A stretch of 64,000 nt of DNA from positions 22,983,386 to 23,047,385 of the forward strand of contig NC_044925.1 of NCBI RefSeq assembly GCF_003576645.1. The letters run 5' to 3'. Numbering within the stretch: the first letter of the stretch is position 1; each line of letters begins with the position of its first letter. Of this stretch, positions 50,177-62,786 are shown in pieces. Made by a program: the position numbers and the translations under genes. The notes below the pieces were generated by a model, which was not told the DNA's origin, ran no database searches, and worked only from the letters and a program-made list of their open reading frames with translations. The stretch comes from Ipomoea triloba. Taxonomy: Eukaryota; Streptophyta; Magnoliopsida; Solanales; Convolvulaceae.

Positions 50177-50690
50177 GGGTGTGTTTGGAAATTCGGAAAC
50201 CAAAATTTTCATGTTTGGGTACTCTTGGAAAATCTAGTCAACGAAAAGCATTTTCCGTTGACTGGGAAAAATCAAGCAATTTTAGTGGAAAACGACTTCC
50301 GCCAAATTTTGGCGGAAAGTCATTTTCCGGAGCATGACTATACCAACGAACCATGGCTACACCGACAGAGCATGACTATACCAAGACTCTCGTTTCCAGC
50401 AGACTGATTTCTGTCAAAAACTATATCAGTCCAGAGAATTGCTCTGGTTCCAGCGCTCGTTTTTTTTTAATTATAATTTTGTATAAATAACTTTATTTTT
50501 ATATTTGAAATAAAATAATTAAAATGTTTAATTATACAATTCTACCCATTTTCTAAAAAATAAACCAAACACATCAAGACATTTTTCCAAAATGCACCAA
50601 AACATTAAAAAAGAAAATATTTTCTTGAAAATGAATTATTTTACAGAAAATATTTTACATAAATAATTTTCATGATTTTTAAACTGAGTC
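50177..50690. mobile_element. PIF/Harbinger-like MITE, diverged copy
   Basis: The left end GGGTGTGTTTGGAAATTC and interior CATTTTCC/GGAAAATGA motifs match the family at 33378-33783, including a mirrored CGACTTCCGCC around 50292-50325. The right end (about 50690) is degenerate, and TGA/TAA flanks differ by one base. A short repeated insert AGCATGACTATACCAA (50330, 50368) is specific to this copy. Confidence 0.6.
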
Positions 50691-50940
50691 TAAAAGTAGT
50701 TTGACAGCTATAAATTTAGAAAAAAAGAAATTAACTTTTAATTTTATTTAAAAGTGCAATGAACATTGCTTGTCATTTTTATCAAAAAAAAAAACATTGC
50801 ATGTCATCTAATGGCGAATTAGTTCGAAAGGTCAAACTGAAAGTCGTAATCACTAATCAGTAAAGTAAATAGTGAGGTGTTTGGGTTATTGCGTTTTGGT
50901 AGAAAGTAGAAACTAGCGAGCCGAGCCGAGCCGAGCCAAG

Positions 50941-51288
50941 ATGGCAGACGTGACGGACGCCAAATTTATTTCCACAACCGGAATTAAATTGCCCTTTTGG
51001 ATTCCGCCCGGTCTGGCATTTCTTCCTTGGAGTTCTAGAACGAAAGCGATCTTCAGAGTCACAAACTTGGCTTCCCGCCTAGCCTTTCTCACTGCCGGAA
51101 TTCTGACCTTAAAGCCGCTTCTATCACACCGTCTTATTTTGCTTCTTCGCCGCATCATCGACGGGCCACGGGGACGAGATTTTCGCCTTTCGGTACACAT
51201 CCTTAAACTGTATTCTCGACATTCCTTGTTTTGTGAGTTTAATATTGAAGAATTTCATAGCTATGGCTTTATGTTGCTCTTTTTATAA
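50941..51288 (+). CDS. Small open frame before the PHD gene (uORF or microprotein?)
   Basis: 115-codon frame with a good start context (AAGATGGCA) just after a (GAGCC)n tract, about 500 bp before the PHD-gene ATG and on the same strand. The first 83 codons look protein-like (FWIPPGLAFLPW, then LASRLAFLTAGIL) and end at a possible donor CTTTCG|GTACAC (51193), after which composition becomes AT-rich. It could be a separate small gene, an upstream frame in a 5' UTR exon of the PHD transcript, or chance. I recognise no family. Confidence 0.3.
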   Translation: MADVTDAKFISTTGIKLPFWIPPGLAFLPWSSRTKAIFRVTNLASRLAFLTAGILTLKPLLSHRLILLLRRIIDGPRGRDFRLSVHILKLYSRHSLFCEFNIEEFHSYGFMLLFL

Positions 51289-51436
51289 TCTGTTAAATGA
51301 TGCCAACGTGTGAGAGTGGAGGGATTGTTAGCTTGTGTTGTGGTTAAGCAATTCGTGGAGAATCGTGGTTAGTTTAGGATTTTAGGATTTTGCTTTGATT
51401 AGGGTTAGAGGGAGATAGAGAGAGGGAGGTAGAAGA

Positions 51437-54400
51437 ATGAAGAGTCGATCGAATGGACTGCCGATGCCAAATCCGCAGGATGACTGGGGGGATGGTTCAT
51501 GGACTGTGGACTGTGTGTGCGGGGTGAATTTTGACGATGGAGAGGAGATGGTGAATTGTGATGACTGTGGGGTGTGGGTGCATACGCGGTGTGTGCGATA
51601 TGTCAAGAGTGAGAAGCTGTTTGCTTGTGATAAGTGTAAGAATAAGAACAGTAGAAATGATAGTGAGGAAACTGAAGTTGCACAGCTCCTGGTGGAATTG
51701 CCTACTAAGACATTGAATATGGAGAATCCATTCAATCCGAGCTTTCCTTCACAAAGGCCCTTCAGGCTCTGGACTGAGTTGCCCATGGAGGAAAGGGTCC
51801 ACGTGCAAGGGGTTCCAGGAGGTGATCCGGCTTTATTTGCTGGGATCTCATCGATTTTTAGCCCTCAACTGTGGAAATGTACTGGATATGTGCCCAAAAA
51901 GTTTAATTTTCAGTATAGGGAGTTCCCCTGTTGGGACACTGAAAATAATGTGGGAGATGACAAGCAACGTGGTGGAAATAATGAAACTACTACTGATAAT
52001 GGTGCTGGTGTTCTACTCTCCTTATCAAAGGAAAGTAACTTGCTGGCACCTGTGTCTAACTCAGTTGCTGTAAAAAGTGATGCCAAGTGTGATGTATCAT
52101 CTTCAAAACAGACAAAAAGATTGGATGGTTCCGATTCAGATGGTATCAAGTTGCATACCAATGTGAAGAAGGATGCCAGTTCAGTACATCGCATTACGAT
52201 ACACTCTGGAAAGCGTAAGAAAGAAGAATTTGGGATATCCAAAGATCATGGGGGGAAGATGAGAAAGAAGGCCCAAATTGTTGAAAAAGAGGGAGATTTT
52301 AAGAAGAAAGACCCGCATCTCAGGACAGGTGATATTTTAAACTTCACATTGTAGATATTTTATGTATTTCTTTAGAAACTATTGCATAAATTTGTAGGAT
52401 CTATTTGCTTCTTTGTGTAGCTGCCATTCTGCCAAAGACTGTTTCCATTTTTATTCTTCAAAACATTTTTGCACTTAAAATTCTTTTTTGACTTAGATTG
52501 TTATTATTTTAGCTTGCAAAATTTTAAATGGCGAGAAAGAAATGCAATTGGAAGGGGCTTTACCCAATGATCGCTTGGCAGAAGGTCCTCAAAGGTTGGA
52601 TACTGATTGTGGTTATTACAAAGGCACTTCAAATTCAAGCGACCAGCATTCAAAAATGTCATCGTTTGATGCATCTAAACAAAACTCCTCTAGTGAAACA
52701 CTTCTACAAGAGCAGAATCTAAACCAAGCTGCTTCAAAGGTTCAGAATTTGCAAAGGGAAAAAGATGGAATGGCAGCATCAATCCTAGATCCCAGCCAAT
52801 CTGCCAATTTACCTATAAAAGAGGAGGTATGGCTTAAGATGTTTCATGATATGAATGTGTATATTATGTCATTATGATGATAGTGAGCTACTACTTATTC
52901 TGATATATCACTGTTATGTGCAGTGTTTACTTATCACGATGAGATGGCTTATGATGTGAATATGTATGTTTTGATGATAGTGAGTTACTAATTCTGATAT
53001 ATCACTATTAACTGTGGTGTTTACTTATTGAGAAGGCAAAACTATGACCTCTATCTTTTGTGTGTGTGTGTGTGTGTGTCTGTTTATGGCTCCTATAGTC
53101 TTTGAATTAACCTCCTGCTAGTTTCCAGGAATAGGAAAAAAATTCGCATTATCCAAGTCCCACGTAAACTGAATTATTCTTGATTTTGAGCATATACTAT
53201 TGCTTTCCTGCCACTCTTCTGGCTTAACATTGTTCTATCATGGTTAGGATGGTGCTGGTGGTAGAGAGGCTTCGACAATTAGTGCGAAGATTGAATTGCA
53301 AAAGTCAGAGTCTGGTACAACAGCCACAGTAAGTGATGATCTTGAAGTTAAGAGTCTTCAAAATTGTCGTGATTTGACTGGTGACAATGTGACTTGCTCT
53401 TCAGTGCCTGAAACTGAAGCAAAAGCAGATGATGTTCATGGAGACTTTGATATTCAATCTTCATCTCCATGTGATGCAATGTTAGAAAGAACAAGATCCT
53501 TGCCCCATCATGCAGACACATCTAATATTCTCGTGTATGAAAGTGTTAAGGTAAATGATGCACCTGTAGTTAATACTGAAGGTAGGGACCATAAATCACA
53601 GGATGTTGACAGTAGTAACACAATTCTTGGAAATAATAAAATGAAGAATGCTGATGGGTTATCTCGTGATCTTTTTCAATCTAATCAAGAATCAACAATA
53701 TCTGAAGATACTGAGAGAGCAAAGAATAGCTCATCAGGGCTTAAACATGGTACAAAACCTGCTGAAGATGTGGCTAAACCCAGTTCAACAACCATTAGTA
53801 CAGCAACAGCTCCGAGTCAGCGTAAAGTGATAGTGACTATGGGGAAATCCTCTTCGACCTCATCGACTTCTTTGGTTCCAAAACCGTCTGCTTCTGAGAG
53901 CTGTGTATCATCTAATGCTCATAATCATGATATTAATAGTATGCAGAGGGGAAAGTCTGACAATAATCTTAGCAGTAAAATGGAGGCTACCTCATTTAAT
54001 GTTGCTAGGGATGAAGAGGGGCATGAAAATCCTAAGAAAGTGGTAAAAGAGCTTCCAAAGTCTTCTGTTGGATCTGCATCAAAAGCCCAAGTGACCAAGA
54101 TCACATATGCTTCATCTTCTAAGAGAACCTTGTCTGATTCAAAGGATTCCATCCCTCATTCATCTCATAGGACCATTTCAGTGAGAAATGTGTCTGCTAA
54201 TTCAGGCTCTGGTGAATCTTCTAGTTCGTTGCAAAGTGAAGGGGCATCAAGTGTTCAGAATAAACCCTCAGGTACAATTTTACACCAAAAGGGCGATAAG
54301 GTAAACCAGTCTGGAAGCCAACCTTCAGTAAAAGTTAGTGCGACTCTGATGCACCCTCCGACATTGTCATCCTCTCCAGCTGCGCTGAGTGATGAAGAGG

Positions 54401-56857
54401 TAGGAAAAACAAATGCATCTTCTCGTTGCACTTTTAAAAATATACATATATATACATATATACAATGGGTTTACAACTTTTCTATTTTTAAACAGCTTGC
54501 TTTACTCTTGCATCAACAACTCAATAGCTCTCCTAGAGTTCCTCGGGTGCCACGGATGCGTCATGCTGGTAGTTTACCGACTTTAACTTCCCCGGCAGCT
54601 ACGAGTACGCTAATGAAGCGAACATCTAGTGGAGGAGTAAAAGACCATGGTTTGGTAAGCTGCTTCCATTGCCCTTAACTCCTTATTACAGATGCACTAT
54701 CCAATTTGGCTCAATTCTACTGACTTGTCTTATCTACCTTTATTTCTTTACAGACATCTAGAAGAAGAAAGGATTCAGGTAAAGATGGTTCCATCAGTTC
54801 TAGGGAGGGGGTTGATGAAGCTAAGAAGAGGGAAGGATTAACTTCTCCTGATTATAGAAGAGAAGATACCCATGCCAAGCGAGAAGCAGAAATTGGATCT
54901 TCAAAAAGTGTGCTCTCTTTGAAGAAGACTAGCCCTTCATCCACTGCAGCTGGGAGTAATGGTTGTCCTTCCTCGCATGAAGCAAAAGAACAGAAGTTGT
55001 CTTCTCGCAATTCACAGCGAAGTACTGTTGGTGATGATGCTAGAGTGACTGGGCGCCCTTCACATCGTACTTTACCAGGTTTTTTCTCATTTATACAATT
55101 ATATCTCTGCCTGTTTATAGTAATGCCTTCTGGTTATTCATCATTTCTAAATTTTGACGTTGTAGCTTTGATTGCTGAGATTATGAGCAAAGGTGAACGC
55201 ATGACATATGAAGAACTCTGCAATGCCGTTCTGCCGGTATGGTTGCTTTAAGAATATACTACTTTCCCTTTCATGAGTTTAATCTCTCTCTCTCTTGCCT
55301 ATTTTATTTTGAGTAAAACTGGGGCTCATTAAAATCTTTCTGCTTTTATGCAGCACTGGCCTCACTTGAGGAAACACAATGGAGAGCGTTACGCATACTC
55401 AAGTCACTCTCAGGCTGTTCTTGATTGCCTTCGAAATCGAAGTGAATGGGCATGCCTTGTTGATCGTGGTCCCAAGGTATGTTTCTGAAATTTCAATCAA
55501 TTTACAACAAGTGTATATGAAACTGCTGGGGGTGTTGTTAGTGGTGAATAATGGTTATGTCAAATTGGCACAGAAATGCAATATAGCTGACGTTATTTCT
55601 AAGCTTATGAAAATGGGGGCTGTGCATATGGTGGACCTTTGGTTCTTTTTTTGTGTGTTGTGTGTATATGTATAACTCTTTCTGAATGGACTCATATCGG
55701 TCCAGTCTTTCGCAAACAAATTTAGTTTTTTGCTGGAATGGGTGGACTAGCTGTTTTGTTTGATATGTGAACAAAGTAAATGGAATAATTCATATGTCCT
55801 CTATTCTAGAATTAATTTCTATGAACGTTAACATTGTTTGACTTCGGTAGAGATTAAGGGTGTGTTTGGTTCATGGGCTGGGAATCAAAATCATAGTTAG
55901 TATTTGGTTGACAACTTTTTAAAACACAACTATGGGATTTGATTACCCATTCAATTAAAAACGAGTATCATTTCATCTTATTAGTAATCTGATTTTTAAG
56001 TTTGGATTAGTGCTTTTAGATTTTTGTTTTGAATTTTTTTTTTTGGTTCATATTGGTGCTTTGGATGTCATTATATTAGGATCAATTGCCTTGATTTTTT
56101 GTTTTTGTATTTTTAAAACCTTTATTCCTATTATAGGGTTATACATATAACCAAACATGAATAGTGGTAATCATTCCAATTCCACCCTACTACCAAACAT
56201 ACAAAATGCTTTCACCAAAACCCATTAACATTACAAGTATTTGATTCCCATTCCAATTCCGATTCCCATGTGCGAACCAAACACACCCTAACATGCATGT
56301 AAACCTCTCCTTGTGACCCTTTCCCTTAAAAAGTAGTTTTGTTGACCTCCATGAGTGTGGAGATGCAATAGAAGAGATATGGTGGTTTCAATTTAATTAT
56401 ACAAGACAGATTACTGCTTTCAAAAACTATGTAAGACAGATTACTAACCTTTTACTCTGAATTATATTTTTGTCAGACAAGCACAAGTAGAAAGAGGCGC
56501 AAACTCGATAACGATTCTCATAGTAATGAGTTGGAGGATAATGAAGATGGAAGTGGGAGGGACAGGAGTGGCAAAGACGTAAGCAGCAGCAAGTCTTTGG
56601 AGTCACCCCAGGAAGAGTACCCTAAGCGAAAGAGGAACATACGGAAGCGGAGGCGTCTGGCTCTACGAGGAAGAGGTATCAAGGATGTTAGGAGAAGACA
56701 TCGGGCCGGGGTAGTGAGTGATGATGAGGATGATGAAACTGCGTCACTTTCAAATTCTAGCGATGACAGCATGTTCAGTGAAGATGATATGGAAGGCGCT
56801 ACCTCTCCAGCTACAAAAGAGGCATCTGGTAGTTCAGATGACAGAACAATGTCCTAA
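51437..56857 (+). CDS. PHD-finger nuclear protein (At1g32810-like)
   Basis: Putative chromatin-associated protein. Exons: 51437-52328, 52513-52826, 53248-54399, 54496-54654, 54754-55078, 55166-55236, 55354-55476, 56477-56857; 1138 residues. An N-terminal PHD finger of C4HC3 type has ligands C26, C28, C41, C44, H49, C52, C64, C67 and the aromatic WVH context; such fingers usually read histone H3 tails. A conserved block (LWTELPMEERVHVQG to CTGYVPKKFNFQYREFPCW, about 110-175) follows, then a long Ser-rich disordered region. Near the C-terminus, ALIAEIMSKGERMTYEELC to VDRGPK (about 905-1010) looks like a winged-helix-type fold. Basic clusters (RKRRK, KRKRNIRKRRR) should serve nuclear import, and the tail is acidic. 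Intron 3 (54400-54495) is 96 bp and open in frame. Intron 7 carries a MITE. Confidence 0.9.
55858..56288. mobile_element. PIF/Harbinger (Tourist-like) MITE in PHD-gene intron 7
   Basis: 431 bp, flanked by TAA on both sides (55855-55857, 56289-56291). Terminal repeats are GGGTGTGTTTGGTTCATGGG and, inward from the right, GGGTGTGTTTGGTTCGCAC, and TGGGAATC is also mirrored. This is the cleanest copy of the family in the window. Confidence 0.9.
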
Positions 56858-57569
56858 TCTAGTACTAGTAATAGTTTTGTCTGTTCTCAGTTTCATAATG
56901 TAGAATGAGGAGTAATTAGCAGATTCTTTAGTTTGTATATCCATCCCTGTAGCAATTGTGTGTTTTGGTAAAATGTTGTTGGGCAAAATGTGCCTTTATG
57001 TCACTGCTTATGCTCCAAATGTAACATATTAGCTACTAAATTCTAATCCCTAATCAACATCAAAATATCTCTATTATACCAGCTGTGCTATCTAGTCTAG
57101 AAGATAGAGTAGTGTTGAATTGTTGATATTTCAATGTCTCAGCTGCATATATATCATTATATAATTATAAGTAAAAGTGAGTCTGCAAACAAATAATTAA
57201 TACATCAGAGTAAAATAATGATACTCCTTTCTAATAATAACAACAAAAGAATAATCCTCCCGCTGTCGAGAATTGATTCCAAAATAAAGTAGCCCCGTAC
57301 GAGTGCAGGAATCACATTATTCCCCTCCCCCTTCTTCCTTGTCTTCTGAACACAAAAAACTCTAAACTCTGTTCAATAATTGGTGGACCAACATAATGGA
57401 TACTGCAATCTGCAAAAACATCTCTGTTCTTCTGCCCCTGCACACCATTTGTCTCGCCTGAAATATTTCAACAATCAATTTACGCTAGGAAACTAATACT
57501 CTTTCAGCAAATGTTCTTTCTATTTTAAAATAGTAAAAAATTAAATTTCAATCACAAAGTAGAGAGCAC
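56858..57569. other. Convergent 3' flanks of the PHD and GH17 genes
   Basis: The PHD 3' UTR lies at the left and the GH17 3' UTR at the right; no other gene. The tail-to-tail spacing is about 710 bp. Confidence 0.6.
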
Positions 57570-58928
57570 CTAAATTAGATGTGTACAGCTAGCTAATGCT
57601 AATGTCAAAAAGCAAAAAGAAAACCGACAAAAAGTGGGAGGGCGCACCGAATCCGAAGAAATGGACAGATAGCCTGTGGAGGAAGTTCCCGGTGGAGAGG
57701 ACGTTGACGGCGTAGATCCTCCGGAGTTTGTTCCGGAACCGCCTGAACTGATGTTTGTACTGAGGTTGATTCCGAGAGGATAGGCTGGGGTTCCGTCGGG
57801 CTTGAAGAGCCCGTAGTTGCGCTCCGAGGTCGGGCCGGGCTTCATGTTCTCGTTGAACATTGCAAACACGTAGATGTTCAAATCGTTAGTCGGCCTCATC
57901 GGAGTTCCCTTCTTAGAAGTCATGAGCTTCATGAGGTTGCAGTTGTACTTCCTGGCGTTGTCCTCCGTCGCACCGGCCTCATCGGCGTCTCCCTTAGACG
58001 GCCACCCCGTCTCCGAGATCTGCACGCACACATTCTTATACCCTAGCGAATCTAAAGCAGAGTGAACCGCATCCATCTGAGCAAACAACATATTATCATA
58101 GTGAAGATTGGAGACGGGATCAACAATCCCTGGATTTGGCTGGAAGAGCACGAAATCAAGCGACACTTGCTTCGGATTAGCCTTATACGCAAAATAGGGA
58201 TACGCATTGATCAAAAAAGGCGAACTAGTTTTGACGTGAAATTCCAGGATCTGGCAAATGCAATCCACCAGATCTCGCCGGAACGCCCCGGCCGACGGAG
58301 GATACGAAGTCTCCAGCACCGCCAGAGAATGCGCGGTCGTCACCGTCACTTGCTTGTCCAGGTTGAGACTCACGAGAGCGGCGTGAACGCTCTGCATTGC
58401 CGGGAGCAGATTTCCGGACAGAGTAGTGTCATTGAAGGTCAGGACTTCGTTTCCTACGGCGATGCAGGTGATTTTGGTCGCCGGCAAATACGCCTGCACG
58501 TTCTGCTTAACCCACGCTTGAGCTTTCGCAGGATCCTTAATTTTAGACAAGTACTCGTTGGGGACACTCACAATGAACTCCACATTAGTGTTGCCAAAAG
58601 CTTTGAGCACTTTAGGATCCGTGTCATACAGCTTCAACCTGGTGGCCCCGACGGCTTTCACCAACGGAACCACATCCTCCGGCGACGGCAGATTGTCAGC
58701 AACCTGGCCGTAGTTGATCCCAATCGACCCCGCCAATGCCTGGTACGCTATCAATAAAACTACAAAACCAAAGAATATCCACTCAATTACAATCTATCAG
58801 CCCTAACAAAATGCATTTAATAATAATTAAAAAAAAGAAATTAATTCAAGCAAAAATAGTATACCATAGAAAAAGAATGGAATAGAAAAACGGAGACTAG
58901 AAGGGAACAAAGCTTCCCCCCTCCCCAT
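57570..58928 (-). CDS. Glycoside hydrolase family 17 (beta-1,3-glucanase-like), GPI-anchored
   Basis: Plant GH17 protein, probable glucan endo-1,3-beta-glucosidase acting on callose/beta-1,3-glucan at the cell surface; related to At1g32860. Two exons on the minus strand: 58928-58865 and 58759-57570; 417 residues. The signal peptide spans residues 1 to about 32 (hydrophobic FSIPFFFYVLLIAYQALAG) and the intron splits it, a common GH17 layout. The mature protein starts SIGINYGQVADNLP. The catalytic acid is E126 in CIAVGNEVL and the nucleophile E271 in VQISETGWPSKGD. No X8/CBM43 domain follows; instead a Ser/Gly/Thr/Pro-rich linker and a hydrophobic C-terminus (FSFCFLTLALASC) look like a GPI-anchor signal. 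The frame is GC-richer than its surroundings. Confidence 0.93.
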
Positions 58929-59035
58929 TAATGGCGTAGTGAGAGAGAAGACCAGTCCCAGAAAACGGTGAGGCGAGTTAGCTAAGGTTCTGAATGGGGG
59001 AACCAGTGGAGATTGGAGTAGTAATGGAGTGTGAT

Positions 59036-59043
59036 ATTATATA
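59036..59043 (-). promoter_or_regulatory. TATA box of the GH17 gene
   Basis: On the minus strand TATATAAT, about 110 bp before the ATG at 58928, giving a 5' UTR of roughly 75-80 bp. Confidence 0.55.
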
Positions 59044-62000
59044 ACGGCGTCAGGAATAGCCGTTAAAGTTTGCACTGACATTGCACTTTAGCTGCTTTTG
59101 AGCAAGGAACTAGCTTTAGGTGTCACAAATACACAGGCTATAACCCTTAATAATAATATAATAAATGTTACTCTAATTTTAATAATACAATACTTCATAT
59201 AATTAATTCTTCACATTTCTTTAGGCATATCACTATAGTAAAAACAATTACATAAAAATATGAAAGATTCGCCATTATATTTGATTCCCCATTGCTTTTG
59301 AGTAAATTAAAAAAAAAAAAGAAAAAAAAAAGAAGAGGATATGACTAAAATTCAATTTGAGGTCCCCACTTATCATAAAGTTTTGTAGGAAAAATAAATT
59401 ATAGGAAGTGTTTTAATGATTTACACATGAAGTGTTCGGGGTCTTTTCTATTCGTTTAACGGCTGGTTCAGTTTTTCTCCACAAAAAAACTTATTTGCCA
59501 CTTGAACTACCTCTTTGAGTTAGTGAAGGATGATTTTACGTCATTTTTGAATTGGCTAACCAATTTAGTTTAGTTGTATTTGGAGCAGAATTATTGTTGC
59601 TTTAGTTAGAAGGAGGGGAGGAAAGTGAGAAACAAAAGATGAAAGAGTGGGGGAGTCAGAAATCTAAACTTTAGTGTTGCCACAGCTAGGTTTGTACAAT
59701 CGAGCAAGAAACCGATTAGACACTGCGTATAAAAAGTGTGTTATTCCTTTGAGATGAGATGGGATGAGATGAGAAAGAGAGAAGCAGCTTGTCCTCTTAG
59801 ATGCTTTGATTGATTAGGAGGCCAAAGAGTAAAGCTTGGCTTTTGATGTTATGGGGAATTTCACATCTGGTTTATGCTGTCCCAACCATAATTTAATGTG
59901 GGACCACACACCGAGTGTTTTGAGCAGATCTTAACAGTAAAAAATACCTTTTAATTCGTGCTATACTTAGACAGTTAGATTAATCTCGTTCGCACATGGT
60001 CGACTCAATTAAAGCGCAAAGTGCTGATCAGATTGATTTTCCATACAAGAGGGTGTTCGAATTCCCAACCTCTTAATAAGAGTGTACAATCACTCATACT
60101 AATAAACTGATTATTATTGTTTATTGTTGATCCGAGAGTATTAATTTTTAAAATAATTTTTAACAAAAATTACAATGATGTTTGTGAAGTATCATCGTGG
60201 TGAATTTGAGATTGGTATGGGGAGGTGCAGGAGGGTAAATGAATAGGATAGGAAGATGGGGAAAATGAATAGGGAATACAACTCACATGGTTAGCAACTT
60301 GTTTCAAAAAAAACTTGAAACAAGATGTGCTTTTAAGACTTTTTTTTCTTTCTTGTAAATTCGGTGCATCACCGCCCCTCTGTAGCACCGGACAAAATAC
60401 GTGGCATCCAATTGAACATTGTCGGAACTCGGCCAAAAAGCCCTAAATGATTGCATGTCGGTGGGTTTGGGGAAAAGGGTTAAAAAAATCTTCAACATTA
60501 TACGAAAAGTTAGTTAATTTCTTGAATTTTTAAAATTATAATTAAGTTTATTAATTAGTGATTTTTGTATATTTAGGTTCAAGAGTTGATTAATTTTTTA
60601 TAATGTCGGTAATATCTGATGTGGCAATTAACCTAATATTTTTAATAAATAATAATAAATTTAAATTAAATTATTAAAAAATATAGATGACGGCTATACA
60701 TGTCTTCTTCTTTCCTCTTTCGTCTTTAAATCTGGAAACGAAGAAGGTTTGAAGAAGCACCCTTCTTTGTCTCCAAATCTGTTGTCACCATTTTTGGAGA
60801 CGAAGAGGGTAAGAATTTATTTGGTCTTATTTTCTTAGGTGAAAAAAAAAAAAAAAAAAGGAGAGAGAGAGAGAAATCTTTTGGCCCGAACTTATATACT
60901 TTGACTCTACAAAATTGTGGAAGAGTTATATTACAATGGTTGAATAGCATCTTTTACTTAGGAGTTTGAACGGAACAAAAAAATAACAAAAAAATCTAAA
61001 TAGACCTCCAAACTTGAAAAAAGAATGCAATTCACCCTTGTGACTTGACGTAGCAAGTAACTAGCTTACTTGACAAGTTGGCAATCAACGTGAATTACTT
61101 TCCCTTTTAATTATTTTCATATTATATCGCGAAGCTTGTATTTCTAGCCTCAATGGAAACAATTGAAACACGTGCTCCATCCAAAAGCCTAAGCTGATAG
61201 ACTTTGATGTGCTCCATCCAACTAAAAGCCTAAGCTGATAGTTGAACTGCACATTTATGTTTATATATTATATGCTCAACAGAAACAGTATATTGAATTT
61301 CTTAGTTTGAACCAAATTACCTATTAGGTATAAAATAAGATTTAATTTATTACTATGGTCTAATCTCACTAGTTGGAAATTGGATCAGTTCCGCTAGTAA
61401 TATTAATTATATTCTACACAGATGAGAGGCTTCGTTCTCTCATTCTGCTACTACTTGTAATGGAGGCTTGCCCTCCCCTCCCATGGTAAAATGATGAGCT
61501 CAAATTGCATATATATATATATATGACATTGAACACAAAAATCTGGACTGAAGCTGTTACTGGATGCAAGCATTCATGTTCGTATAAGCTTCCAGGAGAT
61601 AGATCGATGGAGCAAATTAAGCAGATAAGAAAGCAGCAATTAAGCATAATCATTTGTTGTGAGAAAACAAGCTAAGGATATGATGGACGACAAATTAAAG
61701 CAAAAGTAAACAATGATATCAACAAACACTGCCAAGAATCACATGCATGCATCAACTAACATTGAATTGAAATCAAATTAAAGCTCCCATCCCATCCCAT
61801 GTGGAACCCTGGCTGGCCTGTATAACAACCAGCCGCTCAGCTCTTTCACCAGTTAATGCTTCAGTCATCTCTAACCCTTATTACCATCAATGAACTCTAC
61901 ATTGTATTCATCAGGCAGATATATTGAGAAAAGAATTGAAGATAAGAGAAAAGTCTGAATATAATGAAGAACAACCTAAGCTAAGCTAAGCTAGCAAATA

Positions 62001-62786
62001 TTGTACGTGAATAATATATATAATGCAGAAATATAATTAAGCAAGCGGAAAATGTATTATTAGAAATTTAGCTTGTCATTTGATCACATCCAATACTGCA
62101 TTCGGCGGCACTCTTATTGGAAGGACAATATAATATGCATGTGTTCGTTGGAAGTAGATCGGAACATTAATTATATTGTCAGAACTCAGAAGCTCCAAAT
62201 AAATTAAAATACTTATTCCTCATATAGCTAGGGTACGCTGAACACCTCACACAAAATGTATGTCATGCACATAAGATTTGCGTTTTTCCTAAATATCTTA
62301 TATTCACCCCCTATTACGATATAACTTTAATTTTGGAATACAAAGCTAGGCCGGACATGTAATTAATAGGTTGATTATTTATATCTATTTGTAGTAATGA
62401 ATTTAACCAAAGGTATTTGTGCTGCAAACGATCGAGTAAAGAACAAGACAAGCAATATGCTTTCAAAAAAAAAAAAAAAAAAAAAACACGAAAATCTTTC
62501 AATTATCATTACACATGTGAGATGATGACATCGACTTATCTAAAAAGTTAAGGTAGTTTCAACTTATGTAATTCAAATTATGGATGAAATGGTTACCCAT
62601 CAACTATATCAACAACTAAAATAACAAATATGATATATTTATCAAGAAAGAGTATTTCAAATGGATCAAGATAATAATAAATTAGTTATTTTGGTTGTAC
62701 AAAATGTATCTGGCAATTAAACTTGCCATAGTAATTTTTTTTTTTTTTGAAAACCTGCCATAGTAATTCATGGCTGGAAACACCTA
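59044..62786. other. AT-rich intergenic DNA, no gene seen
   Basis: Contains GH17 promoter DNA at the left; a SINE family 2 piece at 59485-59520; repeated GATGAGATGG at 59754-59772; a region at 60690-60810 with GAAGAAGG/CCTTCTTTGTCTCC mirrored text like the cores of the MITEs at 21.7-24 kb; a direct duplication of GTGCTCCATCCAA/AAAGCCTAAGCTGATAG at about 61170-61245; a (CTAAG)n run near 61975-61990; and poly(A) at 62465-62486. A 79-codon minus-strand frame at 61414-61653 has no support. Confidence 0.5.

Noticed and set aside
51382..51786. 134-codon minus-strand frame
   Set aside because: Antisense of the PHD-finger exon.
58062..58757. 231-codon plus-strand frame
   Set aside because: Antisense of the GH17 gene, which has family motifs, a signal peptide and catalytic residues on the other strand.
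61414..61653. Possible microRNA precursor or small peptide gene
   Set aside because: I compared by eye with the common conserved plant miRNAs I know and saw no match or clear hairpin; the open frame is low complexity.
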